DNA from: an uncultured Prevotellaceae bacterium
GTDB lineage: Bacteria; Bacteroidota; Bacteroidia; Bacteroidales; Bacteroidaceae
NCBI GenBank assembly: GCA_946415365.1
Contig: CAMKSE010000009.1
Coordinates: 104,513-168,512 of the forward strand
Direction: 5' to 3'
Length of the DNA: 64,000 nucleotides
Part shown: piece by piece, positions 9,348-16,007 of the stretch
Numbering within the stretch: the stretch's first letter is position 1
How the letters are laid out: every line of letters begins with the position of its first letter
Notes under the pieces: model-generated
The model's input: only the letters and a program-made list of their open reading frames with translations
What the model was told of the DNA's origin: nothing
Databases searched by the model: none
Translations under genes and position numbers: made by a program

Positions 9348-11549
9348 TCATTGATTCAATACAATACAGCAAGAAGACAAATGATTCTCTTTCTTCAATT
9401 TTTCAAGACTCTGGATAGCAGCTTTGGGAGTCTTTCCTGGACGGCAGACGAAACACGTCATGTCGGCCAGTCCCCCAATAAGCGCTTCGTTGTATTGGTC
9501 AATCTCCAGACCATCAAGGATAATGACGTCGTATGCTTCCCGCAGGCTGGCCAACTTCTGATGAAGGCCCTTATGAGCCAACAAGTCATCTGGATGAATC
9601 GATTCGTTGACTCCTGGAGGAAGAATTTCCTGCAGATTACAGACAAATGTATTCTCCCCCGTCCTGGTGAACGCTTCTGCCAGATGGGTAGCGCAGAAGG
9701 TCTTACCATCTCCTTGATTGGCAGAAGTAACCAATATGGTTTTCTGTCCCTTACCCAACAGATTCAGGATATTATTACGGATAAGCCTGAACGCATCGTC
9801 ACACATTCCTTGGTCAGGAGTGGGTATCGTTCCTGCTAACGGCAGTTTCGTTGTCACCTTCAAATCTACCTCCGTCTCAATATTCTTCTTCATACTTCTG
9901 CGAGAGAAGAAGAAAACGTATGGAAATATCAGGCCGAGAATCGGAGCCAAAAGCAAGGCATACAATGTCTTGGGCTTCGTCTTCTTGAACATTTGTGTTT
10001 CGTCTATCAGTCTACTTTTGTCTACGGTATTGGCCAATTCCATAATGACTTGTTCACGTTTCTGTAGCAATGAGGCGAATACTGTCTGCTTAACAGTTCT
10101 CTGGCGGTTCACTTCAGTCATGTTACGCTCTTGCTCTGGAGCATTCTCCACCCGGCTCATATAGCGGTTATACTCCCGTTCTGCCACCCGCTTTCTCAGA
10201 AGTAATGACTCACGGTCCCGCTTAAATGCAGTCTGAATGACGGGATGCAACTCATCAATCAGCTGAGTCGTCAGTTTCACTTGTGTGGACTGCTCGGTGA
10301 CACTCTTCAGTAACATCTTTCTCTCATTGACCAACTGGTTATGACGAGTGATCATCGACACCGCATCACCGGAATAGACGCCAACATTTACAGGAATCAG
10401 CTCATACCTATTGGCCGGGTCATCCACATATTCACTCAGATAGTCAAGCAACTGCTGCTGGACACCAAAGTTCACAATCTGAGTCTCATAGGTGCTTTTC
10501 TTTCCTATCACCTCCTCAGCATCCACCTTCGGCTCAACAACCTGATACTGCTTTTTAACCTTTTCCCAGTCGGCATCCGTCAGCCCCAACTCCTGGTCGA
10601 TCTTGGCAATACGTCCGTTGATGAACTCTTCGTTCTTGGCTGCTTCTTCCTGCCGTTCCTGATTGGAGCGGTCGTTATAATGAGCCACCAGACGGTTCAC
10701 GAAGTCAATGCCTCGCAGAATACTCTCATCCTGCAAATTGATATGAATAACCGATGCAGCCTTTTTCGACGCAGAAGCGACAGTCAAGCGCTTGACAAAT
10801 GTCTTGGCTACCATCATGGGCGGAGCAATCGTGACCTTCAGCCGATAATCCTTCTTGAAGGGCTTCATGTCCTCTTCCATCAGCAATTGATGCGCAGACA
10901 GGGTCAGGTCGCCAATCTCGGTATGCAATACGGCTGGCAGTTTGGCAAAAGTCTGCTCCTCGATATCCACCTTTTTCTTGCCTTTCTTCAGCTTTCCTTC
11001 AACGGTATAGCCGTCATCGCTTTTGTCGATGGTCAGCCTGATGCTATAAACCTTCAGAGGCAGGTTCTCATTCATGGTCTGTAGAATCTCCGGACTAACT
11101 GTTACATCAATAGGCTGGTTCTTATAAAGCAGACGGCTTTTCAGGAGCTTCTGATGGCGGATTTCCGTGTATAGCCCCAGATCCTCCACGACATCCTTCG
11201 ACAATTGTTTGGTCTTCAGGATTTGTATCTCATTATCTGCATTTGTGGATCGGTTCAAATTCATACTGCTACTGATGCTCGACGGCAACTGGTTCAGCAG
11301 GGCGGAACTGACATTAAGGTAATTGGTGTTACTCTGTCTCCGGTCAATCAGTATCATCTTACCCAGAATGTTGTATGACGGACGACTTAGATAGACATAA
11401 GCCCCCGCCAAGAACAGACACAAGACAACAGACAGGGCAAACCATTTCTTATGACTGGTGAAGAGTTGCCACATATAGTTCACGTCAGCGATGGTATATC
11501 GCTTCCTTTCACGGATTTTCGAAGGACTTAACTGTGTTTTATTATTCAT
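9348..11549 (-). CDS. Wzc-like chain-length determinant/tyrosine-kinase fusion with degenerate kinase site
   Basis: 733 residues. A Wzz domain begins after a first membrane segment near residues 37-54 (WFALSVVLCLFLAGAYVYL) and is followed by a long periplasmic coiled region. The second membrane segment is near 535 (ALLLAPILGLIFPYVFFF). The cytoplasmic end carries a Walker A-like TSANQGDGKTFCATHL and a Walker B-like YDVIILDGLEID. The Walker A' aspartate motif of bacterial tyrosine kinases is not seen where expected (TFVCNLQEI instead), and there is no C-terminal tyrosine cluster. It should set chain length and link synthesis to the Wza-like channel encoded 14 bases upstream. Kinase activity is doubtful. 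Confidence 0.9.
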   Translation of the reverse strand: MNNKTQLSPSKIRERKRYTIADVNYMWQLFTSHKKWFALSVVLCLFLAGAYVYLSRPSYNILGKMILIDRRQSNTNYLNVSSALLNQLPSSISSSMNLNRSTNADNEIQILKTKQLSKDVVEDLGLYTEIRHQKLLKSRLLYKNQPIDVTVSPEILQTMNENLPLKVYSIRLTIDKSDDGYTVEGKLKKGKKKVDIEEQTFAKLPAVLHTEIGDLTLSAHQLLMEEDMKPFKKDYRLKVTIAPPMMVAKTFVKRLTVASASKKAASVIHINLQDESILRGIDFVNRLVAHYNDRSNQERQEEAAKNEEFINGRIAKIDQELGLTDADWEKVKKQYQVVEPKVDAEEVIGKKSTYETQIVNFGVQQQLLDYLSEYVDDPANRYELIPVNVGVYSGDAVSMITRHNQLVNERKMLLKSVTEQSTQVKLTTQLIDELHPVIQTAFKRDRESLLLRKRVAEREYNRYMSRVENAPEQERNMTEVNRQRTVKQTVFASLLQKREQVIMELANTVDKSRLIDETQMFKKTKPKTLYALLLAPILGLIFPYVFFFSRRSMKKNIETEVDLKVTTKLPLAGTIPTPDQGMCDDAFRLIRNNILNLLGKGQKTILVTSANQGDGKTFCATHLAEAFTRTGENTFVCNLQEILPPGVNESIHPDDLLAHKGLHQKLASLREAYDVIILDGLEIDQYNEALIGGLADMTCFVCRPGKTPKAAIQSLEKLKKENHLSSCCIVLNQ

Positions 11550-11563
11550 TTCTCAAATCATTA

Positions 11564-12343
11564 TTATTTGAAAATAGACACCAATAATGTGGCCACAGAT
11601 ATTAGGATACCTGTTGCCGAAAGCCACAAACTCGTAGATGTTCCGATAGTAGAGCTTTTTGCTCTAACTTTATTAGGCTCCACGTAGAGGATATCATTCT
11701 GCTGAAGGTAATAGTAGGGCGAATTCACAATGTTTGCATCGTTCAGGTCTAACGAATGATAGCTCTTGTTCCCTTCATTGTCTTCACGAATGAGGGTTAC
11801 ATTGTTGCGAACACCGTAGATAGTCATATCGCCAGCCCTGGCCAAAGCCTCCAGCACATTGATCTTCTCACGGGCTATCGTGAAAGTGCCGGGCTGATTC
11901 ACCTCTCCTAATACTGAGATGGAGAAACTCGACATTCGCACCGTCACAACGGGGTTCTCCGTCTCTGCCAGATAAGGACTGATCGCCCGACATATCAATT
12001 GTTCTGCTTCGGTCTTCGTCAGTCCACCCACCTTCAGCTCACCGACTACAGGAAACCGAATCTTTCCGTCATTATCCACCAGATATGTCTGCATCTGAGT
12101 CTGGGTGGTAGGCGTCACCAGATTGAACTGATAGGCAGCACTGGGTGTCGTGGTGTTGACAACGATGGAAAGCACATCCTTCGGCATGATCCGAGCATCC
12201 ACCAAATAGCCCTTGACAGCTAAATCCAGAGACTCGCGGTTCTGGAAATATGCCACGTTTTTTGAGGAACCACACGATGTCAGCAGACATACAATGGCTA
12301 AAATCAGGAACGACAAATAGTAATTACTTCTTTTTCGTATCAT
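11564..12343 (-). CDS. Wza-like polysaccharide export outer-membrane lipoprotein
   Basis: 259 residues. The signal peptide ends in a lipobox (CLLTSC, Cys 24), so this is a lipoprotein. The polysaccharide-export domain follows with VDARIMPKDVLSIVVNT, and then SLBB-type segments around ISVLGEVNQPGTFTI and YGVRNNVTLIRED. LNDANIVNSPYYYLQQNDILYVEP is the conserved late motif, and a C-terminal membrane helix (LWLSATGILISVATLLVSIF) ends the protein. It should form the outer-membrane exit for the polymer together with the Wzc-like protein. It is the first gene of the operon, with about 200 bases of leader. Confidence 0.93.
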   Translation of the reverse strand: MIRKRSNYYLSFLILAIVCLLTSCGSSKNVAYFQNRESLDLAVKGYLVDARIMPKDVLSIVVNTTTPSAAYQFNLVTPTTQTQMQTYLVDNDGKIRFPVVGELKVGGLTKTEAEQLICRAISPYLAETENPVVTVRMSSFSISVLGEVNQPGTFTIAREKINVLEALARAGDMTIYGVRNNVTLIREDNEGNKSYHSLDLNDANIVNSPYYYLQQNDILYVEPNKVRAKSSTIGTSTSLWLSATGILISVATLLVSIFK

Positions 12344-12545
12344 ATTTAATAGGGTTTTATTCTATCATTGCCGGGCAAGAGCAAAGTACCAATCCTATGG
12401 ACATATTTATCCCTTCCTCCAGCATCCATCTTTTTTTGCCAGAAGAAGTAACTTCAGAGTCATAAGGATAAAAGCACTTAGCACTCACCCTCGCACAAGA
12501 GCCTTTGCTCGCAAAGGATTCTGAATACGTTTGCCTAAATCGCTG

Positions 12546-12576
12546 CAAAGTTAGTGTAAATCGAGCAGAATACAAA
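12546..12576 (-). promoter_or_regulatory. Promoter of the exopolysaccharide operon, with ~200-base leader
   Basis: On the minus strand a TAACTTTG -7 box (12546-12553) lies 19 bases from a TTTG -33 box (12573-12576), the Bacteroidota consensus. Transcription would begin near 12542, leaving about 200 untranslated bases before the wza-like ATG at 12343. That leader holds a 6-bp hairpin (CCTTTG CGAG CAAAGG, 12502-12517). No other gene is seen in 12344-12669. Confidence 0.7.
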
Positions 12577-12632
12577 AGAAAAAACATTATTTATTTGTTT
12601 TTTTGAGATTCATGCAAATAATTATAGAATTA

Positions 12633-12664
12633 TTTGGTAGGTAAACAGATTTTAGCTACTTTTG
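12633..12664 (+). promoter_or_regulatory. Promoter of the patatin-like gene
   Basis: TTTG at 12633-12636, a 20-base gap, then TACTTTTG at 12657-12664. The -7 box ends five bases before the ATG at 12670, so the transcript would have almost no leader. This also rules out the upstream in-frame ATG at 12634 as the start. Confidence 0.72.
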
Positions 12665-12669
12665 CAGTT

Positions 12670-13545
12670 ATGATGGACGAACAACGAAAGAAGAAAGTGG
12701 CACTGGTGCTGTCAAGTGGCGGTGCAAGAGGGTTGGCACATATAGGTGCCATTGAGGAACTTGAAGCAAGAGACTATCGTATTACTTCGATAGCAGGATG
12801 CTCAATGGGGGCACTCGTCGGAGGCGTATATGCAGCTGGAAAGTTGGATGAGTTTCGTGAATGGATGAAAACCGTCACCAGGAGAAAGATGTTTGAGTTG
12901 ACTGATTTTTCCCTGTCGTTGAATCATATCGTCAAAGGCAAACGCATTATCGAGGCCATCATGGAATTCGTGCCAGATGTTGCCATCGAGGATCTGCCGA
13001 TACCGTATTGTGCTGTGGCGACAGACTTGACAGCAGGCAAAGAGGTGGTGTTTAACAAAGGTAGTTTGTTCGAGGCCATCCGAGCCAGCATCTCCCTACC
13101 CTCCTTCTATGAACCTGTTCAACGAGACGGAATGATCCTGATCGACGGTGGTGTGATTAACCCTATCCCCTTGAACCGTGTGAAAAGGCAGTCTGGCGAC
13201 ATCTTGGTGGGTGTCGATGTGAGTGGACATGACTACAAATCGCAATGGGAAGAGATGCGCCGGCTGACAGAATGGCAAAAGAACGACAAGTCGCTGAAAG
13301 CAAAGATTCTCGACAAATTGATTCCCGACAACTTAGAATTCAACTATTACACAATGCTTTCGCGTTCCAGTTCGCTGATGATCCGTCAAAACTCCATTCT
13401 CATGGCCAAGCTCATGAAGCCGGATGTACTCGTTGATATTCAGATGAGTCGCTACGGAGGCTTTGACTACGACAAGTCTGAGAAGATCATTGCCATCGGC
13501 CACCAAAAGACATCACTCGCCCTCAACAAATACGAGCAGCACTGA
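12670..13545 (+). CDS. Patatin-like phospholipase family protein (RssA-like)
   Basis: 291 residues from the ATG at 12670; the second ATG at 12673 is also possible. VALVLSSGGARGLAHIGAIEEL is the family's oxyanion and N-terminal motif (given in part). IAGCSMGALVGGVYAAGK holds the nucleophile serine in G-C-S-M-G, and LIDGGVINPIP holds the catalytic aspartate in DGG. These form the Ser-Asp dyad of patatin-type lipid acyl hydrolases. No signal peptide is seen, so it should act in the cytoplasm or at the inner membrane face. The substrate is unknown. It is transcribed away from the polysaccharide operon and seems to be a single-gene unit. Confidence 0.92.
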   Translation: MMDEQRKKKVALVLSSGGARGLAHIGAIEELEARDYRITSIAGCSMGALVGGVYAAGKLDEFREWMKTVTRRKMFELTDFSLSLNHIVKGKRIIEAIMEFVPDVAIEDLPIPYCAVATDLTAGKEVVFNKGSLFEAIRASISLPSFYEPVQRDGMILIDGGVINPIPLNRVKRQSGDILVGVDVSGHDYKSQWEEMRRLTEWQKNDKSLKAKILDKLIPDNLEFNYYTMLSRSSSLMIRQNSILMAKLMKPDVLVDIQMSRYGGFDYDKSEKIIAIGHQKTSLALNKYEQH

Positions 13546-13561
13546 ATAACTTCCAAAGTAT

Positions 13562-13710
13562 TGAGTTAACTCAATTCATCTTATGAGTTAATTCAAATGA
13601 ACGATTGAATTAACTCAAACGGTCTAGGGAGTTAAGAAGTAAAAATCAGCCTATTAAATATTGTTAGTTATTCTTTCTTGTCAACAATTATTTCAACTAA
13701 AATGAAGAAG
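13562..13710. repeat. Array of four 22-base-periodic TTAA-centred palindromes, with a TIR-like end at 13693-13710
   Basis: Units start at 13562, 13584, 13606 and 13628, exactly 22 bases apart. Cores are GAGTTAACTC, GAGTTAATTC, GAATTAACTC and a weaker GAGTTAAG. The shared frame is TGnnTTAAnnCAAAT. At 13693-13710 lies TCAACTAAAATGAAGAAG, close to the right end of the element at 15514-15747. No gene was found in 13546-13899: the only ATG-started frames seen on the plus strand are 7 and 14 codons long. Confidence 0.8.
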
Positions 13711-13849
13711 AACCGAACAAGTTGACTGTTTCCCGATTTAGACGACTCCTTTTATTGAAAAATCTATACATTATGCATTACGACCCAAAGCTTCTGAATG
13801 TATCAAACGAGGTGTAAGAGCAGAAAAACACAAATAAATGACAAACTAA

Positions 13850-13881
13850 TTTGGACTTTTAAAAATAATTGAGTAATTTTG
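13850..13881 (+). promoter_or_regulatory. Promoter of the radical SAM operon
   Basis: TTTG at 13850-13853, 20 bases, then TAATTTTG at 13874-13881. The ATG is at 13900, giving a leader of about 16 bases. It lies downstream of the palindrome array, which could therefore act as an upstream regulatory region. Confidence 0.72.
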
Positions 13882-13899
13882 CATCCAAATCATTGAGAC

Positions 13900-15246
13900 A
13901 TGCAAATCATCTATAATACGGTAAAGCCTTTCGACCAGCTGCTGAAGAAACAGAAGGCGAAGGAAGGAGAGACCTACAGACCTATGTATTATGTGGTGGA
14001 GCAACCAGTAGACGAAGGACTCTTGCTCTATCACACAATGACCAAAGCACTAATACTGCTCACTCCAGAAGAGACAGATGTGTACAAGACGCATCCTGAT
14101 GAAATGTCAGAACTTATTGGTCTTTGGTTCCTAGTTCCACAATCGCATGACGACCGTCTGCTATGCCGTCAGATCAGGGACGTGGCCCGGATGCTCGAGA
14201 AGAAGTCTGATGCCATCACCTCGTACACTATCTTTACCACTACAGACTGCAATGCACGTTGTTTCTACTGCTACGAGATGGGACGTCCCAGAGTGCCTAT
14301 GAGCAAGGAAACGGCAGAATGTACGGCAGATTATATCATCAAGCACTGCTATGGGGAAAAAGTAAGGCTGAACTGGTTCGGCGGTGAACCGTTATTCAAT
14401 AAGGCCGTCATCTCACTTATATGCCAACGCCTGAGGAAAGCAGATATTGATTATCGTTCTACAATGGCCACGAACGGCTATCTGTTCGATGACGACACGA
14501 TTAAGGAAGCCAAGGATGAATGGAATCTGAAATGGGTACAAATTACCCTCGATGGTACCGAGAAAATATATAACCGCAGCAAGGCCTATATATACAAAGG
14601 TATAAATGCCTATAAACGTGTCATCAATAACATCCACAAACTACAAGATGCAAACGTTGAAGTTCAGATTCGGCTTAATATCGATATGCACAATGCTGAA
14701 AACCTTATGGAACTGGCAAAGCAACTTCACCAGGAATTTCCTAATCCAAAGGGAATAACGGTATATATACGTCCGCTCTTTGAGGATACAACGGGGAACA
14801 AAGCCATACATGATAGTGAGAAACGTGCATACATCTTCAAAAAGATGAAAGATATACGCCATCAACTTTCCGAGTACGGATTGGCCAGGCCGGTTAAAAT
14901 GGAGCGCAGAATCTTGACTAAGATTTGTCAGGCTGACAATGATCAATGTGTCGTCATTATGTCTACTGGCAATATCGGGAAATGTGAGCACTATACGGAA
15001 GAATATTTCATTGGACATATTGACAACGATGAGTTTGATAACGCAATAGTAGAAAGCTTCAAGGAAAGACGCGAAGAAATTGATGCTTGTGCCACCTGCC
15101 CTGCATACCCAGACTGCTTAGTACTCAAGTTATGCGATGGCTATAAACATTGCTATCAAGAGAGTCAGATGGAGAAGATCCGAAATTTACACCGAATGAT
15201 GATTTGGGCTTACAACAATAAAAAACATCAACAGAATGAACTATAA
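13900..15246 (+). CDS. Radical SAM/SPASM-domain peptide-modifying enzyme
   Basis: 448 residues. The radical SAM cluster motif is C117-N-A-R-C121-F-Y-C124, followed by the SAM-binding LNWFGGEPLFN and MATNGYLFDD. The C-terminal third carries a SPASM-type set of cysteines (KICQADNDQC, GNIGKCEHY, CATCPAYPDC, KLCDGYKHC) that would bind auxiliary iron-sulfur clusters. The first ~110 residues form a separate domain that may help bind a peptide. Such enzymes typically modify ribosomal peptides or mature sulfatases; the overlapping PqqD-like gene favours a peptide substrate. A candidate peptide lies at 15835-15978 on the other strand. The chemistry cannot be told from sequence. Confidence 0.92.
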   Translation: MQIIYNTVKPFDQLLKKQKAKEGETYRPMYYVVEQPVDEGLLLYHTMTKALILLTPEETDVYKTHPDEMSELIGLWFLVPQSHDDRLLCRQIRDVARMLEKKSDAITSYTIFTTTDCNARCFYCYEMGRPRVPMSKETAECTADYIIKHCYGEKVRLNWFGGEPLFNKAVISLICQRLRKADIDYRSTMATNGYLFDDDTIKEAKDEWNLKWVQITLDGTEKIYNRSKAYIYKGINAYKRVINNIHKLQDANVEVQIRLNIDMHNAENLMELAKQLHQEFPNPKGITVYIRPLFEDTTGNKAIHDSEKRAYIFKKMKDIRHQLSEYGLARPVKMERRILTKICQADNDQCVVIMSTGNIGKCEHYTEEYFIGHIDNDEFDNAIVESFKERREEIDACATCPAYPDCLVLKLCDGYKHCYQESQMEKIRNLHRMMIWAYNNKKHQQNEL

Positions 15247-15496
15247 GATTGATATAGCGCCATTGTCCGATTATTTCGTAGTAATTGTCAAAGACAAGAT
15301 AACGGACGAGTTGAAAGACACCTTCACGCTCAACGAAAGTGGAACTGATATGCTACAACTGTTCTGCGAAGGAAAAGACTCAGAGGCTGTTGCAAAAGAG
15401 ATTGCAGAAATGTATGATGCACCCTTGGATTTAGTTTCCAAGGATGTCATAACCTTCAAAGAAAATCTCAGCAAAAAAGGTATTCTATTTGAATAA
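15236..15496 (+). CDS. PqqD-like peptide chaperone (RiPP recognition element)
   Basis: 86 residues, overlapping the radical SAM gene by 11 bases. The pattern DYFVVIVKDKITDELKDTF, then TLNESGTDMLQLFCEGKD, then AKEIAEMYDAP and a final helix ending KKGILFE fits the PqqD winged-helix fold: three short strands, then a helical half with the LNESG..ML motif. PqqD proteins bind the leader of a precursor peptide and present it to the radical SAM partner, so this pair is likely a two-subunit maturase. No export or protease gene is adjacent. Confidence 0.85.
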   Translation: MNYKIDIAPLSDYFVVIVKDKITDELKDTFTLNESGTDMLQLFCEGKDSEAVAKEIAEMYDAPLDLVSKDVITFKENLSKKGILFE

Positions 15497-15513
15497 TCCT
15501 ATAACAAATGGTT

Positions 15514-15747
15514 CTTCTGCGATTTAGTTGAAAAGTTGACACTTAATCTTTCTTCGTTGTAATTACCTGAGACGGGGCACTAAGTCGATTTATTCAGGTC
15601 AACCACTTAAGTAGAAAAGGATAGTGCCTTAAGGCAAACCATTACGTGCCTTAAGGCAAATCATCGTGTGCCTTAAGCCAAATGATGGCGTGCCTAAGGG
15701 CACGTGAAGTCATACAAGTTTATCTATTATCAACTAAATTGCAGAAG
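15514..15747. repeat. 234-base intergenic element with 18-bp terminal inverted repeats enclosing a palindrome array
   Basis: The left end CTTCTGCGATTTAGTTGA (15514-15531) and right end TCAACTAAATTGCAGAAG (15730-15747) are inverted repeats matching at 17 of 18 positions. Between them is the 22-base palindrome array at 15603-15712. There is no ORF, so if mobile it would be a MITE-like element. I see no clear target-site duplication. The array near 13.6 kb has a related end, supporting a repeat family. The remainder of 15497-15834 holds no gene. Confidence 0.65.
15603..15712. repeat. Array of five 22-base-periodic TTAA-centred palindromes
   Basis: Units begin at 15603, 15625, 15647, 15669 and 15691, exactly 22 bases apart. 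The cores are ACTTAAGT, GCCTTAAGGC (twice), GCCTTAAGCC and GCCTAAGGGC. The frame TGnnTTAAnnCAAAt is shared with the array at 13562, but the palindrome arms differ (CC/GG here, AG/CT there). The arms vary mostly together, which points to selection on the dyad or hairpin. There is no spacer structure, so it is not a CRISPR. Confidence 0.82.
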
Positions 15748-15834
15748 GACTAAACAAAATTAATTCCGAAACTAAAGTCTCGGAATTAATTTGTAGTGGA
15801 TCTAACTTGACATGTAGATGTCGGAAATCATCAA

Positions 15835-15978
15835 TTAGTAGTTTGATGGTTGACAACCTGGAGTATAATTGTCAGGACATCCAGCATCACCTGTATTCGA
15901 CGTCACACTCTCATCCAATACAATGGGGTCGTCCATCTTAATTTCCTCCATTTCAGGAGCAGAATACTTCTTTTTCAT
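15835..15978 (-). CDS. 47-residue peptide, candidate modified-peptide precursor
   Basis: ATG complementary to 15976-15978, stop at 15835-15837, 47 residues. The charged N-terminus MKKKYSAPEMEEIKMDD resembles the leader-like start of many small Bacteroidales proteins, and the C-terminus GDAGCPDNYTPGCQPSNY is small, polar and carries two cysteines seven residues apart from two Gly-Cys pairs. There is no signal peptide. The gene starts 29 bases after the stop of the secreted-protein gene on the same strand, so they are probably co-transcribed. It converges on the radical SAM/PqqD pair across the palindrome element. That it is their substrate is an inference; such small proteins also occur without maturases. 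Confidence 0.62.
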   Translation of the reverse strand: MKKKYSAPEMEEIKMDDPIVLDESVTSNTGDAGCPDNYTPGCQPSNY

Positions 15979-16007
15979 TTCTCAATTATTTTAAACGTTT
16001 AAAAATT

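Noticed and set aside
12634..12669. Upstream ATG of the patatin-like gene
   Set aside because: It sits in the -33 box of the gene's own promoter, so it would not be in the transcript.
13700..13818. Tiny frames (MKKNRTS and a 14-codon frame) considered as precursor peptides upstream of the maturase
   Set aside because: Too short, no leader-like sequence and no start near the promoter.
13562..15712. Possible CRISPR arrays
   Set aside because: The repeat unit is the full 22-base period with no unique spacers, and no cas genes are near.
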